NCBI GenBank assembly: GCA_029972135.1
Contig: CP124755.1
Span: 1,860,001-1,924,000, forward strand
Origin: Candidatus Thiocaldithrix dubininis
Lineage (GTDB): Bacteria; Pseudomonadota; Gammaproteobacteria; Thiotrichales; Thiotrichaceae
Reading direction: 5' to 3'
DNA: 64,000 nt
Shown: positions 18,773 through 29,617 of the stretch, piece by piece
How positions within the stretch are numbered: position 1 is the stretch's first letter
Layout: the number at the start of each line of letters is the position of its first letter
Notes under the pieces: model-generated
What the model was told of the DNA's origin: nothing
Databases searched by the model: none
Seen by the model: only the letters and a program-made list of their open reading frames with translations
Translations under genes and position numbers: made by a program

Positions 18773-19867
18773 CTAAAGAACGGGAATTCCTCCCGCGAGG
18801 CGGCAATGCCCTGCCGCGAGAATGTTCCGTGCTGCATTGACATCTCGATCATGCAGCGCCCCACAGTCAGGGCAAGTCCATTCTCTTATTCCAAGTCCTG
18901 CTCTACCTTTCGGACTATTGACGGAAACACTCCCGCAACACGAACAAGCTTGGGTACTGTACGCTTCATTGACTTCTAGAAACACGCCTTGCATCGCTTT
19001 CGATTTATAATCAAGCTGTGTTTTCAGCATGAACCAGCCTGCATCTAAAACGGACTTAGCCATTTTAGTTTTAGCAAGACCTGAACTGCTGACGTTGCCA
19101 ATGACAATGAATGAGTGTTCACGCACTAATTGAGTCGTGAATTTATGAATATGATCTAAACGACGGTTTTTAACCTTGGCATGAATAGCGCTTACGCGCT
19201 TTTTCTTGTTGGCACGTTGAGCAACCGCTAATTGTCTTTCTGCTTTGCGATAGAATTGCTTAGCCTCAAGCCTTAAACCATTGCTGCAAGTAGCGGTATC
19301 TTTTAAGCCTAAATCAATGCCTACCGCGCCCTTGCCTGATACTTCAGTGGCTTGCACTTGAACCACTACATTAAAGTACCATCGACCTCTTGAGTCTTCG
19401 GTGAATGAGCCCGACCGAAAGGCGTATTGAGATAATCCGTAGCTATCCCATACTTTGAAGAAATGCCCATTATATCGGACTTGCCCGTGCTTCCAGACGG
19501 CTGTACCGGATTTAAAGGGAATCCACCCCAACGATTTACGACTACCGCCAGAAACACGCCAACGCAACTTATCTTTCTTGAATTGTTTACGTGCCCTAGC
19601 ATGTACCGCAATCACTTCCTGAATGGTTTGCGAGTGCAGACCGAAACCTCGTTCACGGTTAAGACCTTTAAGGCTTTTTTGCAGGTCAAAAGCTGAAAAG
19701 TAATTTCTGATGAAACCGACTTCTGGCACGGGAACATAGCTAAAGTTAGCGGTGATTACGTTAGCCTCATTCCATACCTGATTACACCCAAACGCCCACT
19801 GCTTTAGTAGCGGTGCATGTTTGTCCTTGATGCGGACTTTGAGTGTTTTCAGAGGGGCGGCTTCCAC
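18773..19867 (-). CDS. tnpB: TnpB, RNA-guided nuclease of IS200/IS605 element
   Basis: 364 residues: N-terminal OrfB helix-turn-helix/wedge region, then RuvC motif I GIDLGLKD (D185), a zinc finger C308-x2-C311..C332-x2-C335, and RuvC-III HDRDVNAARN (D342). At the usual RuvC-II glutamate the sequence is IVIGNVSSSG, with G257. A glutamate at 301 (VNEAYSTQ), just before the zinc finger, could substitute, as reported for TnpB groups with rearranged active sites. Ancestor of Cas12; promotes element retention by cutting guide-matched donor sites. Confidence 0.93.
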   Translation of the reverse strand: MEAAPLKTLKVRIKDKHAPLLKQWAFGCNQVWNEANVITANFSYVPVPEVGFIRNYFSAFDLQKSLKGLNRERGFGLHSQTIQEVIAVHARARKQFKKDKLRWRVSGGSRKSLGWIPFKSGTAVWKHGQVRYNGHFFKVWDSYGLSQYAFRSGSFTEDSRGRWYFNVVVQVQATEVSGKGAVGIDLGLKDTATCSNGLRLEAKQFYRKAERQLAVAQRANKKKRVSAIHAKVKNRRLDHIHKFTTQLVREHSFIVIGNVSSSGLAKTKMAKSVLDAGWFMLKTQLDYKSKAMQGVFLEVNEAYSTQACSCCGSVSVNSPKGRAGLGIREWTCPDCGALHDRDVNAARNILAAGHCRLAGGIPVL

Positions 19868-19869
19868 GC

Positions 19870-20265
19870 TTACCTATCCTTCTGCGATTCGATATATTGC
19901 TTGATTACGGATAGCGGCGCATCGCCAACAGTTACCACAAAGTAGCTATTAGTCCACAAAGTTGGCAGCCTGCTTTTTAGGTGTAGAAAGTTATTCCTTA
20001 GCACAAAAGAACTTCTGCCCTTCATCTGCTTTACTAGTCTGTGTATCCCATACTGAGGATCGCACGAAACTACAATATGGAAGTGGTCTAGATCGGTCTT
20101 CATGTCAATGATCGTCGCGTTGCGATCCTCGCACACGTCAGAGACCACTTGTTTCAAAGCGGCTTCAACTTCCGCTGTTAAAACCTTGCGTCGGTATTTG
20201 GTACACCATACAACATGATATTTGCAGTTAAAGGCTATGTTACAATTTTTTTCCATGTTTGACAT
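19870..20265 (-). CDS. tnpA: IS200/IS605 Y1 transposase TnpA
   Basis: 131 residues from the ATG at 20265 (MSNMEKNC..); the frame extends to 20283, and another ATG lies at 20256. HUH motif present as HFH in DLDHFHIVVSCDPQYG; catalytic tyrosine in SVIKQYIESQK near the C-terminus. Family start KYHVVWCTKYRRKVL is intact. It cuts and joins single-stranded DNA at the element's subterminal hairpins. The gene looks complete, so the element may be mobile. Confidence 0.95.
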   Translation of the reverse strand: MSNMEKNCNIAFNCKYHVVWCTKYRRKVLTAEVEAALKQVVSDVCEDRNATIIDMKTDLDHFHIVVSCDPQYGIHRLVKQMKGRSSFVLRNNFLHLKSRLPTLWTNSYFVVTVGDAPLSVIKQYIESQKDR

Positions 20266-20340
20266 TATATAGCCATGAACCATATAACACCAACATTTTG
20301 TATAAGACGCTTATATCCCCATAGCTAAAGCTAGGCGCAT

Positions 20341-20759
20341 TACACGATTAATGGTAACCACAGTCATGTCTAATACACGCGTATAAAAATCAATCGTCGT
20401 ACCCATATTCGCAACTGTTAGCACTAAGTGATTTAGATAACTAAGTCGTGCACTCTTACATAATTAGATATAAATCGGAGTCCAAATTATCATACTTCAA
20501 CTCCATCTAAATACTTTTTACCTAGAGTATCGAATCTATATAAAAATAATTTATTAAAAAACATAAACATACAGAATTCATGAGTTGCCTAAATATAAAA
20601 TAAAGTTGTAGTCAACTAGAATTGCTTTATAATTAATCAATTCTAACAATCCCCTATACGATCTAGCGTAGCAAACTATATTTTAACTATTTATCAAATC
20701 TCATTTAAATTGATATTTAATAAATAGTAATTTTTACACGTTATTTTAAGAAGGTTTTT
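20341..20759. other. A+T-rich intergenic stretch before the McrB-like gene
   Basis: No gene or RNA recognised. The sequence becomes strongly A+T-rich towards 20759, matching the two genes that follow, so the composition boundary lies between the IS and this stretch. AAGAAGG just before the ATG at 20760 is the ribosome site; a promoter is presumably within the A+T-rich part. Confidence 0.5.
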
Positions 20760-23288
20760 ATGGAAAATATAAATAGAGAAATTATAGTATACAAATTATA
20801 TCCTCAAAATAATTCTGGCAGAGGTTATCTAAGAGCTGTTGCAGAAAGTAATGGAAAACAATATATAGCATTAAATAGTGAAAATTTTTGTATTACAGGA
20901 AAAGTATTTGTTACTAGCGATTATGATAAAATTGATGACAATTATCGTAATGGTCAATTATTTAAAATTACGATTTCAGAATCGCAGATAAATAATTTAG
21001 AACTACCAAGTGATAAAAACTGCAAATACGTCTCTCGAGGATCTAAGCATATACCACTAAAACCACGCGAATTTGTTGAGTTAATAGCAGGAGATTTACC
21101 AAATCCTAACGAACCAATAGTAGATTATGAAAGATTGCCAAGTACAGATTATATTTACCTATATAATAAAAAAGAGTGTTTTGGTCCTTTTAAATGGGAT
21201 TTTCAAGAAGATTGCAGCAAATTATTATTAAAGAAAATAGATACACCTTTGCCGGGAAGAAGCTTAAATATTGGAAGCATTTTTAGTGGAATATTAAACC
21301 AATTGACAGAACATAAACTATCTTGTTCTTTACCTGAAGGGCATAAGTTTTTTTTCACTGATTTAACTGCACTTCATAACAATGCTAGCTTAGCATCTAT
21401 AGATTTTTCTTCAGATATTGATCTAATCAACTTATTTAGTAAAATAGCAAAAGAATTACATTACAATAATGTAAACAAAAAAATAGATTTTCATTACCTG
21501 GAAAGTCAGATTAAAAAGAACTCCAAATTCAATCAGAAAACAATTTTGGAAAAATTCCAAAAATTTAAAGATATAGCAAATCAAAATTATAACTTCAAAG
21601 ATGAAATATTAGACGGGTTTGAAAAGTTCTTAAAATCTCCTATGGGAGATAGAGTCATAGCTAGTTATATTTCTACGCATAAAAATGAATATTTAAAAGA
21701 AATAAAAGAAAATCATCAGAGAGAAATAGAAATTGATTTAAAGGATAAAAAAAATGAATTATTAGAACTCCAAGACAAAATAGAAACAAATAAGAAAGAA
21801 TTAATAGAGCTAGGCAAAGAAATTGAAGACCGTAATAATTTGAAATACGACACTGTTATTTTAGACAACTCTAAAAAATATTCAGACTTAGAAACTGAAA
21901 TCGCACTTGCTAAATTAGAATTAAAAGAATTAAATTCAGAGTATAACACTTTAAGCAACAAGCATCTGAAACTTAAAAGTTACGATCAAATTCTAAAAGA
22001 CCTTGAAGATGCTCAAAATAAATATAAATATGAAATGAGCAAACAAATAGAAATCAAAAATGAAACTAAAAAACTAAGTAACTTATACAGACAAGATGAG
22101 GAAAATTTACGACAAAAACTTTTTGAACTAAAACCATTTGTTGAAGCAATTAATGGCAACATTGCCTCAAATAGGCAAAATCATAGTATCAGTGTCGAAT
22201 TACAACCTAATAATAAAAACATAAATAATTCGGATTCTATTATAAATAAACTAGAAGAGTTATTAAAAGAAAAAGGACGGAGTTTATCTCATATTGAAAT
22301 AATAAACTTAACAATTACTATTCAACAATCATTCTTATGTTTTTTAGCGGGTCTACCTGGTGGCGGCAAAACAACTTTAGTTAGACTATTAGCTGATGTT
22401 GCAGGCATCAGGTCAAAAAGATTTTTAGAAATTCCTGTCGCAAGAGGATGGAGTGGACAGAAAGACTTAATTGGCTATTTCAATCCTATTTCTAACAAAT
22501 TTCAATCATCTAATACAGGAATGTATGATTTTTTGAACGCTCTTCATCAAGATTCAATTATAGAGGGAGAAAAAACCTTATCTTATATTTTATTGGATGA
22601 AGCCAATTTAAGCCCTATAGAACATTATTGGTCATCTTTTATGGGTATAAGTGACATCAAAGACACTAAAGATATTAGACTTGGTGAGGATAAACTTATT
22701 GTTCCTGATAATCTAAGATTTATTGCAACTATAAATTATGATAATACAACAGAATTTTTATCACATCGTATTCTAGATAGAGCACCAGTTATTATACTTG
22801 ACAATAACGAACTAATTAATCCTAATGAATTATTAGAGCAAAGTGACAAATCTAGTATTGACATGCCGATTTCATATAAAATAATGAATAACTTTTTCGG
22901 TTTGACGACTGAAATTCCAGACTTTACCCAGAAAGAACAGAGAATAATAACAGAAATCAGAAATTTATTAGAGGATAAAGATATAGAACTAGGCAAATCG
23001 CTCAAAATTAGTAATCGAAAAGAAATAGCAATCCGGCAATATTGTTCAAAAGCAAGACCTCTGATGAGAACTTATTCTGATGATGATGATTTACTAGCAA
23101 TTGACTATGCAATACTACAACTTATATTACCTCAGATTCGAGGAAATGGTAAAAAGTTTGGAACTCGACTAAATAAGCTTTCAGATATTTTGAATAAATA
23201 TGAGTTAGATAGATCTTCAGAGTGGTTAGATAATATAATAAAAAATGGCGCTCATGACTTATACACTTTTGACTTTTTTTGCTGGTAA
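20760..23288 (+). CDS. McrB-like AAA+ ATPase with long coiled coil
   Basis: 842 residues. An N-terminal region of unknown fold (1-~300) leads to a long charged coiled coil (about 310-460, rich in K/E/L heptads such as LKDKKNELLELQDKIE). The C-terminal AAA+ module has Walker A GLPGGGKTT, Walker B YILLDEANLSP and sensor ATINYDNTTEFLSHRILDRA, the arrangement of McrB/MoxR-type motors. Four bases separate it from the nuclease gene. Very A+T-rich codons differ from neighbours, suggesting transfer. Likely a restriction-type defence motor. Confidence 0.83.
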   Translation: MENINREIIVYKLYPQNNSGRGYLRAVAESNGKQYIALNSENFCITGKVFVTSDYDKIDDNYRNGQLFKITISESQINNLELPSDKNCKYVSRGSKHIPLKPREFVELIAGDLPNPNEPIVDYERLPSTDYIYLYNKKECFGPFKWDFQEDCSKLLLKKIDTPLPGRSLNIGSIFSGILNQLTEHKLSCSLPEGHKFFFTDLTALHNNASLASIDFSSDIDLINLFSKIAKELHYNNVNKKIDFHYLESQIKKNSKFNQKTILEKFQKFKDIANQNYNFKDEILDGFEKFLKSPMGDRVIASYISTHKNEYLKEIKENHQREIEIDLKDKKNELLELQDKIETNKKELIELGKEIEDRNNLKYDTVILDNSKKYSDLETEIALAKLELKELNSEYNTLSNKHLKLKSYDQILKDLEDAQNKYKYEMSKQIEIKNETKKLSNLYRQDEENLRQKLFELKPFVEAINGNIASNRQNHSISVELQPNNKNINNSDSIINKLEELLKEKGRSLSHIEIINLTITIQQSFLCFLAGLPGGGKTTLVRLLADVAGIRSKRFLEIPVARGWSGQKDLIGYFNPISNKFQSSNTGMYDFLNALHQDSIIEGEKTLSYILLDEANLSPIEHYWSSFMGISDIKDTKDIRLGEDKLIVPDNLRFIATINYDNTTEFLSHRILDRAPVIILDNNELINPNELLEQSDKSSIDMPISYKIMNNFFGLTTEIPDFTQKEQRIITEIRNLLEDKDIELGKSLKISNRKEIAIRQYCSKARPLMRTYSDDDDLLAIDYAILQLILPQIRGNGKKFGTRLNKLSDILNKYELDRSSEWLDNIIKNGAHDLYTFDFFCW

Positions 23289-23291
23289 ATT

Positions 23292-24977
23292 ATGTCTATT
23301 ATTAATCTCTATAAAAATTCTGAAGAAATAAGCTATGTTACTGGAACTCTCATAGAGATATCGGATCGAGATTTTCTTAACTTAGAAATAACTTGTGAGG
23401 AAGATTTAGACATCGAAGTTTATCTTGAGGATTACAAGCTACCTTTAATATATTCAACTACTAAAAAACTATTTTATACAAAAGAAGATAGAATTTTTAG
23501 AGAAAGTTTTGGCTACTCAAATTTAAGAGTTTTTATAAATGGAGAAATATATAAAGATTTTGCATTCAAAATTAAAACTAATATGGAAAAATTTAATCAT
23601 ATTACCAATATGGTTTTATTTCTTCTTAAAAATAATGATCGAGTGTTAGACATATGTCTATCACGAACCAAATATAAATTAGGCATCCAACATACTGGGG
23701 CGGCGACATTTGAGACAGTAATATCTACCGCAGAGGAAATTATCGAATTTTTACAAATAAAAAGCCTTCATTTCAAGAGCATTTTAAGAAAACGTCTTAT
23801 GTTGCATAAAGAAGAAAAAAATGAATTCAACTTATCAAACATAGATCCATATGAAATCATAAATAACATTGATAACCTCTATTATAATAGAGATGAAGAC
23901 TCCTTAAAAATCAAGGGCAAAAGTTATTCATTGAATAATATAAAAAGAAACAACTATATTGAATCTTATGATGTTGAAGAAAATCGAGTTATATTGGGTG
24001 GCTTAATATCAATAAAAAATATCCTTATTGATATTAATTCAAAAATTACTCAGGACAAAAACTTAGAATATATATCTTATGAAAAAGAATACTCAGATTT
24101 CAGGGGATTTCATAGCGAATACTCTATTGAAGACTTGTATTTATATGTAACAACGAATGGAATGATTAAAAGAATAGATTATTTACTAAGCTCTATAGAA
24201 ATATTATTATTTGATCTAAAGAAAAAACTTTTCATAAAATTTACTGGTTTCTTATATCCAAATAACTCTTTGCATGTTAAAAACTCTAGCTTTTATAAAC
24301 ATATATTTGAAAAATTCTTTTATTGGTATAATTTAGGTGAACCATCTTTAGGAGCAAATGAAAACTTAATAAAAATCAGGTCTGCATCAAAAATATATGA
24401 AATTTATTGCTTGTATAAATTTATAGATTTACTATATACAAATGGGTGGGTGGTAACTAGACAAAAGGAACATGATTTTTTTAAAAACTTCATTCCTAGT
24501 GAAATAGAATTCCAGAAAAATCACTATTCATTAAAACTCCTATATGATAAAACAATATATCCCTTTTCAAAAGAAACTAAAAACAATGAGCTTGTATATC
24601 TAGATCATAATAAAAAATCCAATTACAGATATTACACACCTGATTTCATTATAAAAGTAAAAGACTTAAAAAAAGAAGTTCGCTATTTTATTTTTGACGC
24701 AAAGTATAGTGACATTAGCACTTTAGCAAGGTTCAATGTATTGGATAAACTTTACAAAAAATACTTTACTAATTTAGCAGTTTTTAATGAGGAAAATAAA
24801 TCTTTTACATCCACCCAAATATATTCTGTAATCGCTTTACATCCTTTTGGTAAAAATCAATTAACGAAATGGCACAAAATCAAAGGATTTAGAATATTTC
24901 CTATGATTGAATCATGTCAGTTAAGTTTTGAGTCTAATTTCCTAGAAGATTATATAAAATATTTTGAGTTTGATTAA
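23292..24977 (+). CDS. DUF2357-type PD-(D/E)XK nuclease, McrC-like partner
   Basis: 561 residues. A beta-rich N-terminal part and a helical middle resemble DUF2357 proteins. The C-terminal nuclease core is visible as YYTPDFIIKV (D) then YFIFDAKYSD (D-x-K), followed by helix RFNVLDKLYKKYFTNL and ALHPFGKNQL. With the AAA+ gene 3 nt upstream this forms a McrBC-like pair: the ATPase selects or translocates on nucleic acid, this subunit cuts. Modified DNA or RNA could be the target; sequence does not tell. Confidence 0.78.
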   Translation: MSIINLYKNSEEISYVTGTLIEISDRDFLNLEITCEEDLDIEVYLEDYKLPLIYSTTKKLFYTKEDRIFRESFGYSNLRVFINGEIYKDFAFKIKTNMEKFNHITNMVLFLLKNNDRVLDICLSRTKYKLGIQHTGAATFETVISTAEEIIEFLQIKSLHFKSILRKRLMLHKEEKNEFNLSNIDPYEIINNIDNLYYNRDEDSLKIKGKSYSLNNIKRNNYIESYDVEENRVILGGLISIKNILIDINSKITQDKNLEYISYEKEYSDFRGFHSEYSIEDLYLYVTTNGMIKRIDYLLSSIEILLFDLKKKLFIKFTGFLYPNNSLHVKNSSFYKHIFEKFFYWYNLGEPSLGANENLIKIRSASKIYEIYCLYKFIDLLYTNGWVVTRQKEHDFFKNFIPSEIEFQKNHYSLKLLYDKTIYPFSKETKNNELVYLDHNKKSNYRYYTPDFIIKVKDLKKEVRYFIFDAKYSDISTLARFNVLDKLYKKYFTNLAVFNEENKSFTSTQIYSVIALHPFGKNQLTKWHKIKGFRIFPMIESCQLSFESNFLEDYIKYFEFD

Positions 24978-25111
24978 ACTAACTGCTGCATACTAAACTA
25001 AAAACAATATAAACTCTGCATACAATCTAGTGCTTATAACTCTGCCCAAAATTGATTTTTTGAGCTTTTCTGGCAACAATAGCTTCTTTTGGCTTTCGGA
25101 TACTGTCTTTT

Positions 25112-28100
25112 ATGGCTCACGCACTGCAAACCGCCCTACAACAACGCATCTTAATTCTGGATGGTGCGATGGGTACGATGATCCAACCTTATAACTTACA
25201 AGAAAGCGATTATCGCGGTGAGCGTTTCAAGGATTGGCATAAAGATGTAAAGGGTAACAATGACTTACTGGTGTTAACTAAGCCTGAAGTGATTGCCGAA
25301 ATTCATAGCCAGTATCTACAAGCGGGTGTGGACATTCTGGAAACCTGTACCTTTAATGCCAATCGCACCTCCATGCACGATTATGATATGGAGGCATTTG
25401 CTTATGAAATTAATGTGGCAGCGGCAAAGTTAGCTAAATCTATTGCACAGCAATACAGCACGCCAGATAAGCCGCGTTATGTGGCGGGTGTATTAGGTCC
25501 GACTAACCGTACTGCGAATATTTCACCGAAAGTGGATGATCCGGGTTTCCGTAATATTAGCTTTGATGTGTTGGTCGACGATTACAAAGCCTCTACACGC
25601 GGTTTAATCGAGGGTGGGGTCGACATTATTATGATCGAAACCATTTTCGATACCTTAAACGCGAAAGCGGCAGTATTTGCGGTTAAACAAGTGTTTGCCG
25701 AAGATGGCATTCAATTGCCGATTATGATTTCCGGCACGATTACCGATGAATCCGGCCGTACCCTAACCGGGCAAACCACCGAAGCATTTTATAACTCGCT
25801 GGCACATGCCGATGCCTTATCGTTTGGGCTGAACTGCGCGCTAGGTCCTGACAAATTACGCCAATATGTGGAAGAAATGTCACGGGTATGCAGTGCGTAT
25901 GTGTCGGCGCATCCCAATGCAGGTTTACCGACCATTGATGGTTATGATATGTCGCCCAGCCAAATGGCGGCGCATATTAAAGAATGGGCAGAAAAAGGCT
26001 TTTTAAATATTGTCGGTGGCTGTTGTGGTTCAACCCCTGCGCATATTAAAGCCATTGCCGAGGCCGTCAAGAACATTGCCCCGCGTCAACTGCCCGCTAT
26101 TGAACCTGCGTTACGTTTATCCGGTGACCAAGCCTTTAATGTCACTAAAGACAGTTTATTCGTCAATGTGGGCGAACGTACCAATGTTACTGGCTCGGCT
26201 AAATTCAAACGCTTAATCAAAGACGGGCAATATACTGAAGCCTTAGCAGTGGCGTTAGAGCAAGTTGAAGGCGGCGCACAAGTCATTGACGTAAATATGG
26301 ACGAAGGCTTGTTGGATGCCGAAAAAGAAATGACCCGTTTCCTGAATTTGATTGCTTCCGAACCGGATATTGCGCGTGTACCCGTAATGGTGGATTCATC
26401 CAAATGGGATGTCATCGAAGCCGGTTTAAAATGTATTCAAGGCAAAGGCATTGTTAACTCGATTTCCATGAAGGAAGGCGAAGCCAAGTTTATTGAACAA
26501 GCTAAATTAGTGCGGCGTTATGGCGCGGCGGTAATTGTCATGGCGTTTGATGAACAAGGTCAGGCGGATACCAAAGCGCGTAAAATCGAGATTTGCAGCC
26601 GTGCCTATAAAATTCTAACCGAACAAGTCGGTTTCCCACCGCAAGATATCATTTTTGACCCGAATATTTTTGCGGTCGCCACCGGCATTGATGAACACAA
26701 CAATTACGCGGTGGACTTTATTGAAGCCACCCAATGGATTCGGCAAAACTTGCCACACGCGCATATTTCCGGCGGGGTGTCGAATGTTTCGTTCTCCTTC
26801 CGGGGTAATAATCCGGTGCGCGAAGCGATTCACAGCGTATTCCTGTATCACGCGATTCAAGCGGGGATGGATATGGGAATTGTCAACGCCTCGCAAATGA
26901 TGGTGTATGACGATATTCCTTTAGAATTGCGCAATGCGGTGGAAGACGTGATTCTTAACCGCGATGCAGGCGCGACCGAACGCTTGTTGGAAATCGCACC
27001 AAAGTACAAAGGCGACGGCAAAACCGAAGAGAAAAAAGAAAATCTCGAATGGCGCACCTGGCCGGTGGAAAAACGCTTAGAACACGCCTTGGTAAAAGGC
27101 ATTGATGCTTACGTCGAACAAGATACTGAAGAAGCCCGCGTTAAATTAGGTCGACCTTTATTGGTGATTGAAGGGCCGTTGATGGAGGGCATGAATGTGG
27201 TCGGTGACTTGTTCGGTGCGGGTAAAATGTTCCTGCCGCAAGTGGTTAAATCGGCTCGCGTCATGAAAAAAGCCGTGGCTTATCTCGACCCATTTATGGC
27301 AGCGGAAAAAGCCGGAACGGATATTCAAGCCAATGGCAAAATCCTGATGGCGACCGTGAAAGGCGACGTGCACGATATTGGTAAAAACATTGTGGGCGTG
27401 GTGCTGCAATGTAATAACTACGAAGTCATCGACATGGGTGTCATGGTGGCGACGGATAAAATCCTGCAAACCGCCCGCGAGCAAAACGTGGATATTATTG
27501 GCTTGTCAGGTTTGATTACGCCGTCCTTAGATGAAATGGTGAATGTTGCCAAGGAAATGCAACGCCAAGATTTCCATGTGCCGTTATTAATCGGCGGGGC
27601 AACCACGTCTAAAATTCATACGGCGGTAAAAATCGAACCGCAATATCAAAATGACATTGTGGTGTATGTGCCAGATGCTTCCCGTGCCGTGGGCGTTGCC
27701 AGCGCATTGCTATCAAAAGAGCAAAAACCGGCGTATGTCGCGGCTATTCGTGAAGAATACGCGCAAATTCGGGCAAAACGGGCAGCAAATCAAAGCGAAC
27801 GCAAACTCATTGCGATTGCCGATGCGCGGGCGAATGGCTTTAAAGCAGATTGGGCAACTTACGCCCCGCCACAACCCAAGATCAATGGCAATCAAAGCCT
27901 AGTGTTCGAGAATTACCCCTTAGCCGAGTTAGTCGAACGCATTGACTGGACACCGTTCTTCCGCAGTTGGGAACTCGCCGGACGCTTCCCCGATATTTTA
28001 ACGGATGAAATCGTAGGCGAAGAATGCCGTAAACTCTACGCCGACGCGCAAGCCATGTTGCAAAAAATTGTCGCAGAAAATTGGGTGCAAGCCAAAGCCG

Positions 28101-28792
28101 TGATCGGCTTATTCCCAGCGAATAGCGTAGGCGATGATATTGAATTGTACAGCGACAACAGCCGTGGCCAAGTACAACACAAATTGCACCACTTGCGTAT
28201 GCAAATGGAACGCAATGGGCAACAACCGAACTACTGTTTAAGTGACTTTATTGCACCGAAGCATACCCAGCAAGCAGATTGGTTGGGCGCGTTTGCAGTG
28301 AGTACCAGCTTTGGCATTGAAGCGCATTTACAAGCCTTCCGTGCGCAAAACGACGACTATAGCGCGATTATGCTGGAAGCCTTAGTCGACCGCTTAGCCG
28401 AAGCCTTAGCTGAGCGTATGCACGAACGGGTACGTAAAGAATTCTGGGGTTACGCCAGCGATGAAACCTTAACCAACGATCAGCTTGTTGCTGAACAATA
28501 CCAAGGTATCCGCCCCGCCCCCGGCTACCCCGCCTGCCCTGAACACACGGAAAAAGGCACACTGTGGCAACTATTAGACGTGGAAGCCAACACCGGCATT
28601 ACCCTTACCGAATCCTACGCCATGTATCCGGCTGCGTCGGTTTCCGGTTGGTATTTTAGTCACCCCGATTCCCGCTATTTCGGCATTGGGCGCGTGGCAC
28701 GCGATCAAGTAGAAGATTACGCCAAACGTAAAGGCATTAGCGTGGAAGAAGCCGAGAAATGGTTAGCACCTGTGTTGGGGTATGAAGCTTAG
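25112..28792 (+). CDS. metH: Cobalamin-dependent methionine synthase
   Basis: 1226 residues, full length. Homocysteine domain (1-~340) with zinc ligands C242 and C304-C305 (GGCCGS); pterin domain (~350-630; [15 protein letters not shown]); cap and B12 domain with DVHDIGKN (H754 coordinates cobalt); AdoMet reactivation domain to the end ([26 protein letters not shown]). It transfers methyl from methyl-tetrahydrofolate to homocysteine. In the 134 bp upstream I see no B12 riboswitch. Its stop overlaps that of the convergent gene by 4 nt. Confidence 0.99.
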   Translation: MAHALQTALQQRILILDGAMGTMIQPYNLQESDYRGERFKDWHKDVKGNNDLLVLTKPEVIAEIHSQYLQAGVDILETCTFNANRTSMHDYDMEAFAYEINVAAAKLAKSIAQQYSTPDKPRYVAGVLGPTNRTANISPKVDDPGFRNISFDVLVDDYKASTRGLIEGGVDIIMIETIFDTLNAKAAVFAVKQVFAEDGIQLPIMISGTITDESGRTLTGQTTEAFYNSLAHADALSFGLNCALGPDKLRQYVEEMSRVCSAYVSAHPNAGLPTIDGYDMSPSQMAAHIKEWAEKGFLNIVGGCCGSTPAHIKAIAEAVKNIAPRQLPAIEPALRLSGDQAFNVTKDSLFVNVGERTNVTGSAKFKRLIKDGQYTEALAVALEQVEGGAQVIDVNMDEGLLDAEKEMTRFLNLIASEPDIARVPVMVDSSKWDVIEAGLKCIQGKGIVNSISMKEGEAKFIEQAKLVRRYGAAVIVMAFDEQGQADTKARKIEICSRAYKILTEQVGFPPQDIIFDPNIFAVATGIDEHNNYAVDFIEATQWIRQNLPHAHISGGVSNVSFSFRGNNPVREAIHSVFLYHAIQAGMDMGIVNASQMMVYDDIPLELRNAVEDVILNRDAGATERLLEIAPKYKGDGKTEEKKENLEWRTWPVEKRLEHALVKGIDAYVEQDTEEARVKLGRPLLVIEGPLMEGMNVVGDLFGAGKMFLPQVVKSARVMKKAVAYLDPFMAAEKAGTDIQANGKILMATVKGDVHDIGKNIVGVVLQCNNYEVIDMGVMVATDKILQTAREQNVDIIGLSGLITPSLDEMVNVAKEMQRQDFHVPLLIGGATTSKIHTAVKIEPQYQNDIVVYVPDASRAVGVASALLSKEQKPAYVAAIREEYAQIRAKRAANQSERKLIAIADARANGFKADWATYAPPQPKINGNQSLVFENYPLAELVERIDWTPFFRSWELAGRFPDILTDEIVGEECRKLYADAQAMLQKIVAENWVQAKAVIGLFPANSVGDDIELYSDNSRGQVQHKLHHLRMQMERNGQQPNYCLSDFIAPKHTQQADWLGAFAVSTSFGIEAHLQAFRAQNDDYSAIMLEALVDRLAEALAERMHERVRKEFWGYASDETLTNDQLVAEQYQGIRPAPGYPACPEHTEKGTLWQLLDVEANTGITLTESYAMYPAASVSGWYFSHPDSRYFGIGRVARDQVEDYAKRKGISVEEAEKWLAPVLGYEA

Positions 28793-28801
28793 GCTTCATA
28801 C
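28780..28801. repeat. Inverted repeat spanning overlapping stop codons
   Basis: GTATGAAGC-TTAG-GCTTCATAC has perfect 9-bp arms and holds the stop codons of both convergent genes, so both proteins end in Tyr-Glu-Ala. It may act as a bidirectional terminator, though only three T follow. Confidence 0.6.
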
Positions 28802-29442
28802 TTTGATGATTTTGCAAATAAAAAAATACCGGGATTAAGATGGTTATTATCAAGAATGCGTTGTCTCATAGTGTTTGGAAAACACCAAGCATACGCATCC
28901 AGTTCCATCTCTTTTATTTGAGCAATCGTATTTTTAATTATGTCATCAATATTTTCCATATATTTGGCATGTAAATACACAGGAATAAAAGCCACACCAA
29001 CGGCTGAAATATCTCCCCCGCATTGGGATGCTTTAGCATCAGCTAGTGCCTTATTGACAAGGTTAGTGGCATATTTATTAAAATCATCAGACTTTAATGA
29101 TAGCCACTTATATTTCGCTTCTATTAAATCATGTTGGTTTGTAGAAGAACCAATATAAAGATCACAACGCCCTTTCCACGAATAAAGCTCTGAAATAGTT
29201 GTTTCATCTACAGAAATTTGCTTGTCAGCCTCAAACTCTTGTAGGGCAATAAAGCCACTACGCCATGCTGCACCCGCTAAAATACTGACATTAGCGCGTT
29301 CTTTATACCAATAAGGAATATCCCCATTAGTATATTTCATATAACGCTCAATATTTGATGACCACTCATGTAATAAACCACTCCAATGTTTTAGTTTTCC
29401 TCGACTTTTTCCGTTGATTACGAAGCCATTAGCTATATCCAT
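28789..29442 (-). CDS. Hypothetical protein with PD-(D/E)XK-like motif
   Basis: 217 residues, no signal peptide. The segment GRCDLYIG followed 12 residues later by LIEAKYKWL matches a D..(E/D)-x-K nuclease core, and [11 protein letters not shown] could be the preceding helix. Family not recognised. It is A+T-rich relative to metH, convergent with it and overlapping 4 nt, consistent with a small acquired gene; a restriction-like or repair nuclease is a guess. Confidence 0.6.
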   Translation of the reverse strand: MDIANGFVINGKSRGKLKHWSGLLHEWSSNIERYMKYTNGDIPYWYKERANVSILAGAAWRSGFIALQEFEADKQISVDETTISELYSWKGRCDLYIGSSTNQHDLIEAKYKWLSLKSDDFNKYATNLVNKALADAKASQCGGDISAVGVAFIPVYLHAKYMENIDDIIKNTIAQIKEMELDAYAWCFPNTMRQRILDNNHLNPGIFLFAKSSKYEA

Positions 29443-29617
29443 CTTTATGTTATTCCATAAAATAAAATATAAAACTTTATCAAAAAGTTAACTTATAGTT
29501 AATAGCCTTGAATCAATGAAAACGACAATTCACTTATTTCATTACAAAAACCTATTTTGACAATACCACTTAATTATTAGATATTCATCTTACCTAAATC
29601 TTACTTTTTGGTTTCCC

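Larger units (their letters stand above)
18752..20340 (-). mobile_element. IS200/IS605-family element with tnpA and tnpB
   Basis: Contains an intact Y1 transposase gene and a TnpB gene in the same direction, 2 bp apart. The end past tnpB (minus strand) has the hairpin CCCGTTCTTTAGGACGGG followed by GGATGTCAA near 18757, typical of the right end of this group and of the omega-RNA 3' end; if TnpB is active its guide would start just beyond. The other end is less sure: a hairpin TAGCT-TT-AGCTA near 20320-20335 is a candidate left-end structure. No terminal inverted repeats are expected. Boundaries approximate. Confidence 0.8.

Noticed and set aside
24978-25111. Cobalamin or SAM riboswitch upstream of metH
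   Set aside because: Only 134 bp, with no B12-box-like or SAM-type stem pattern visible.
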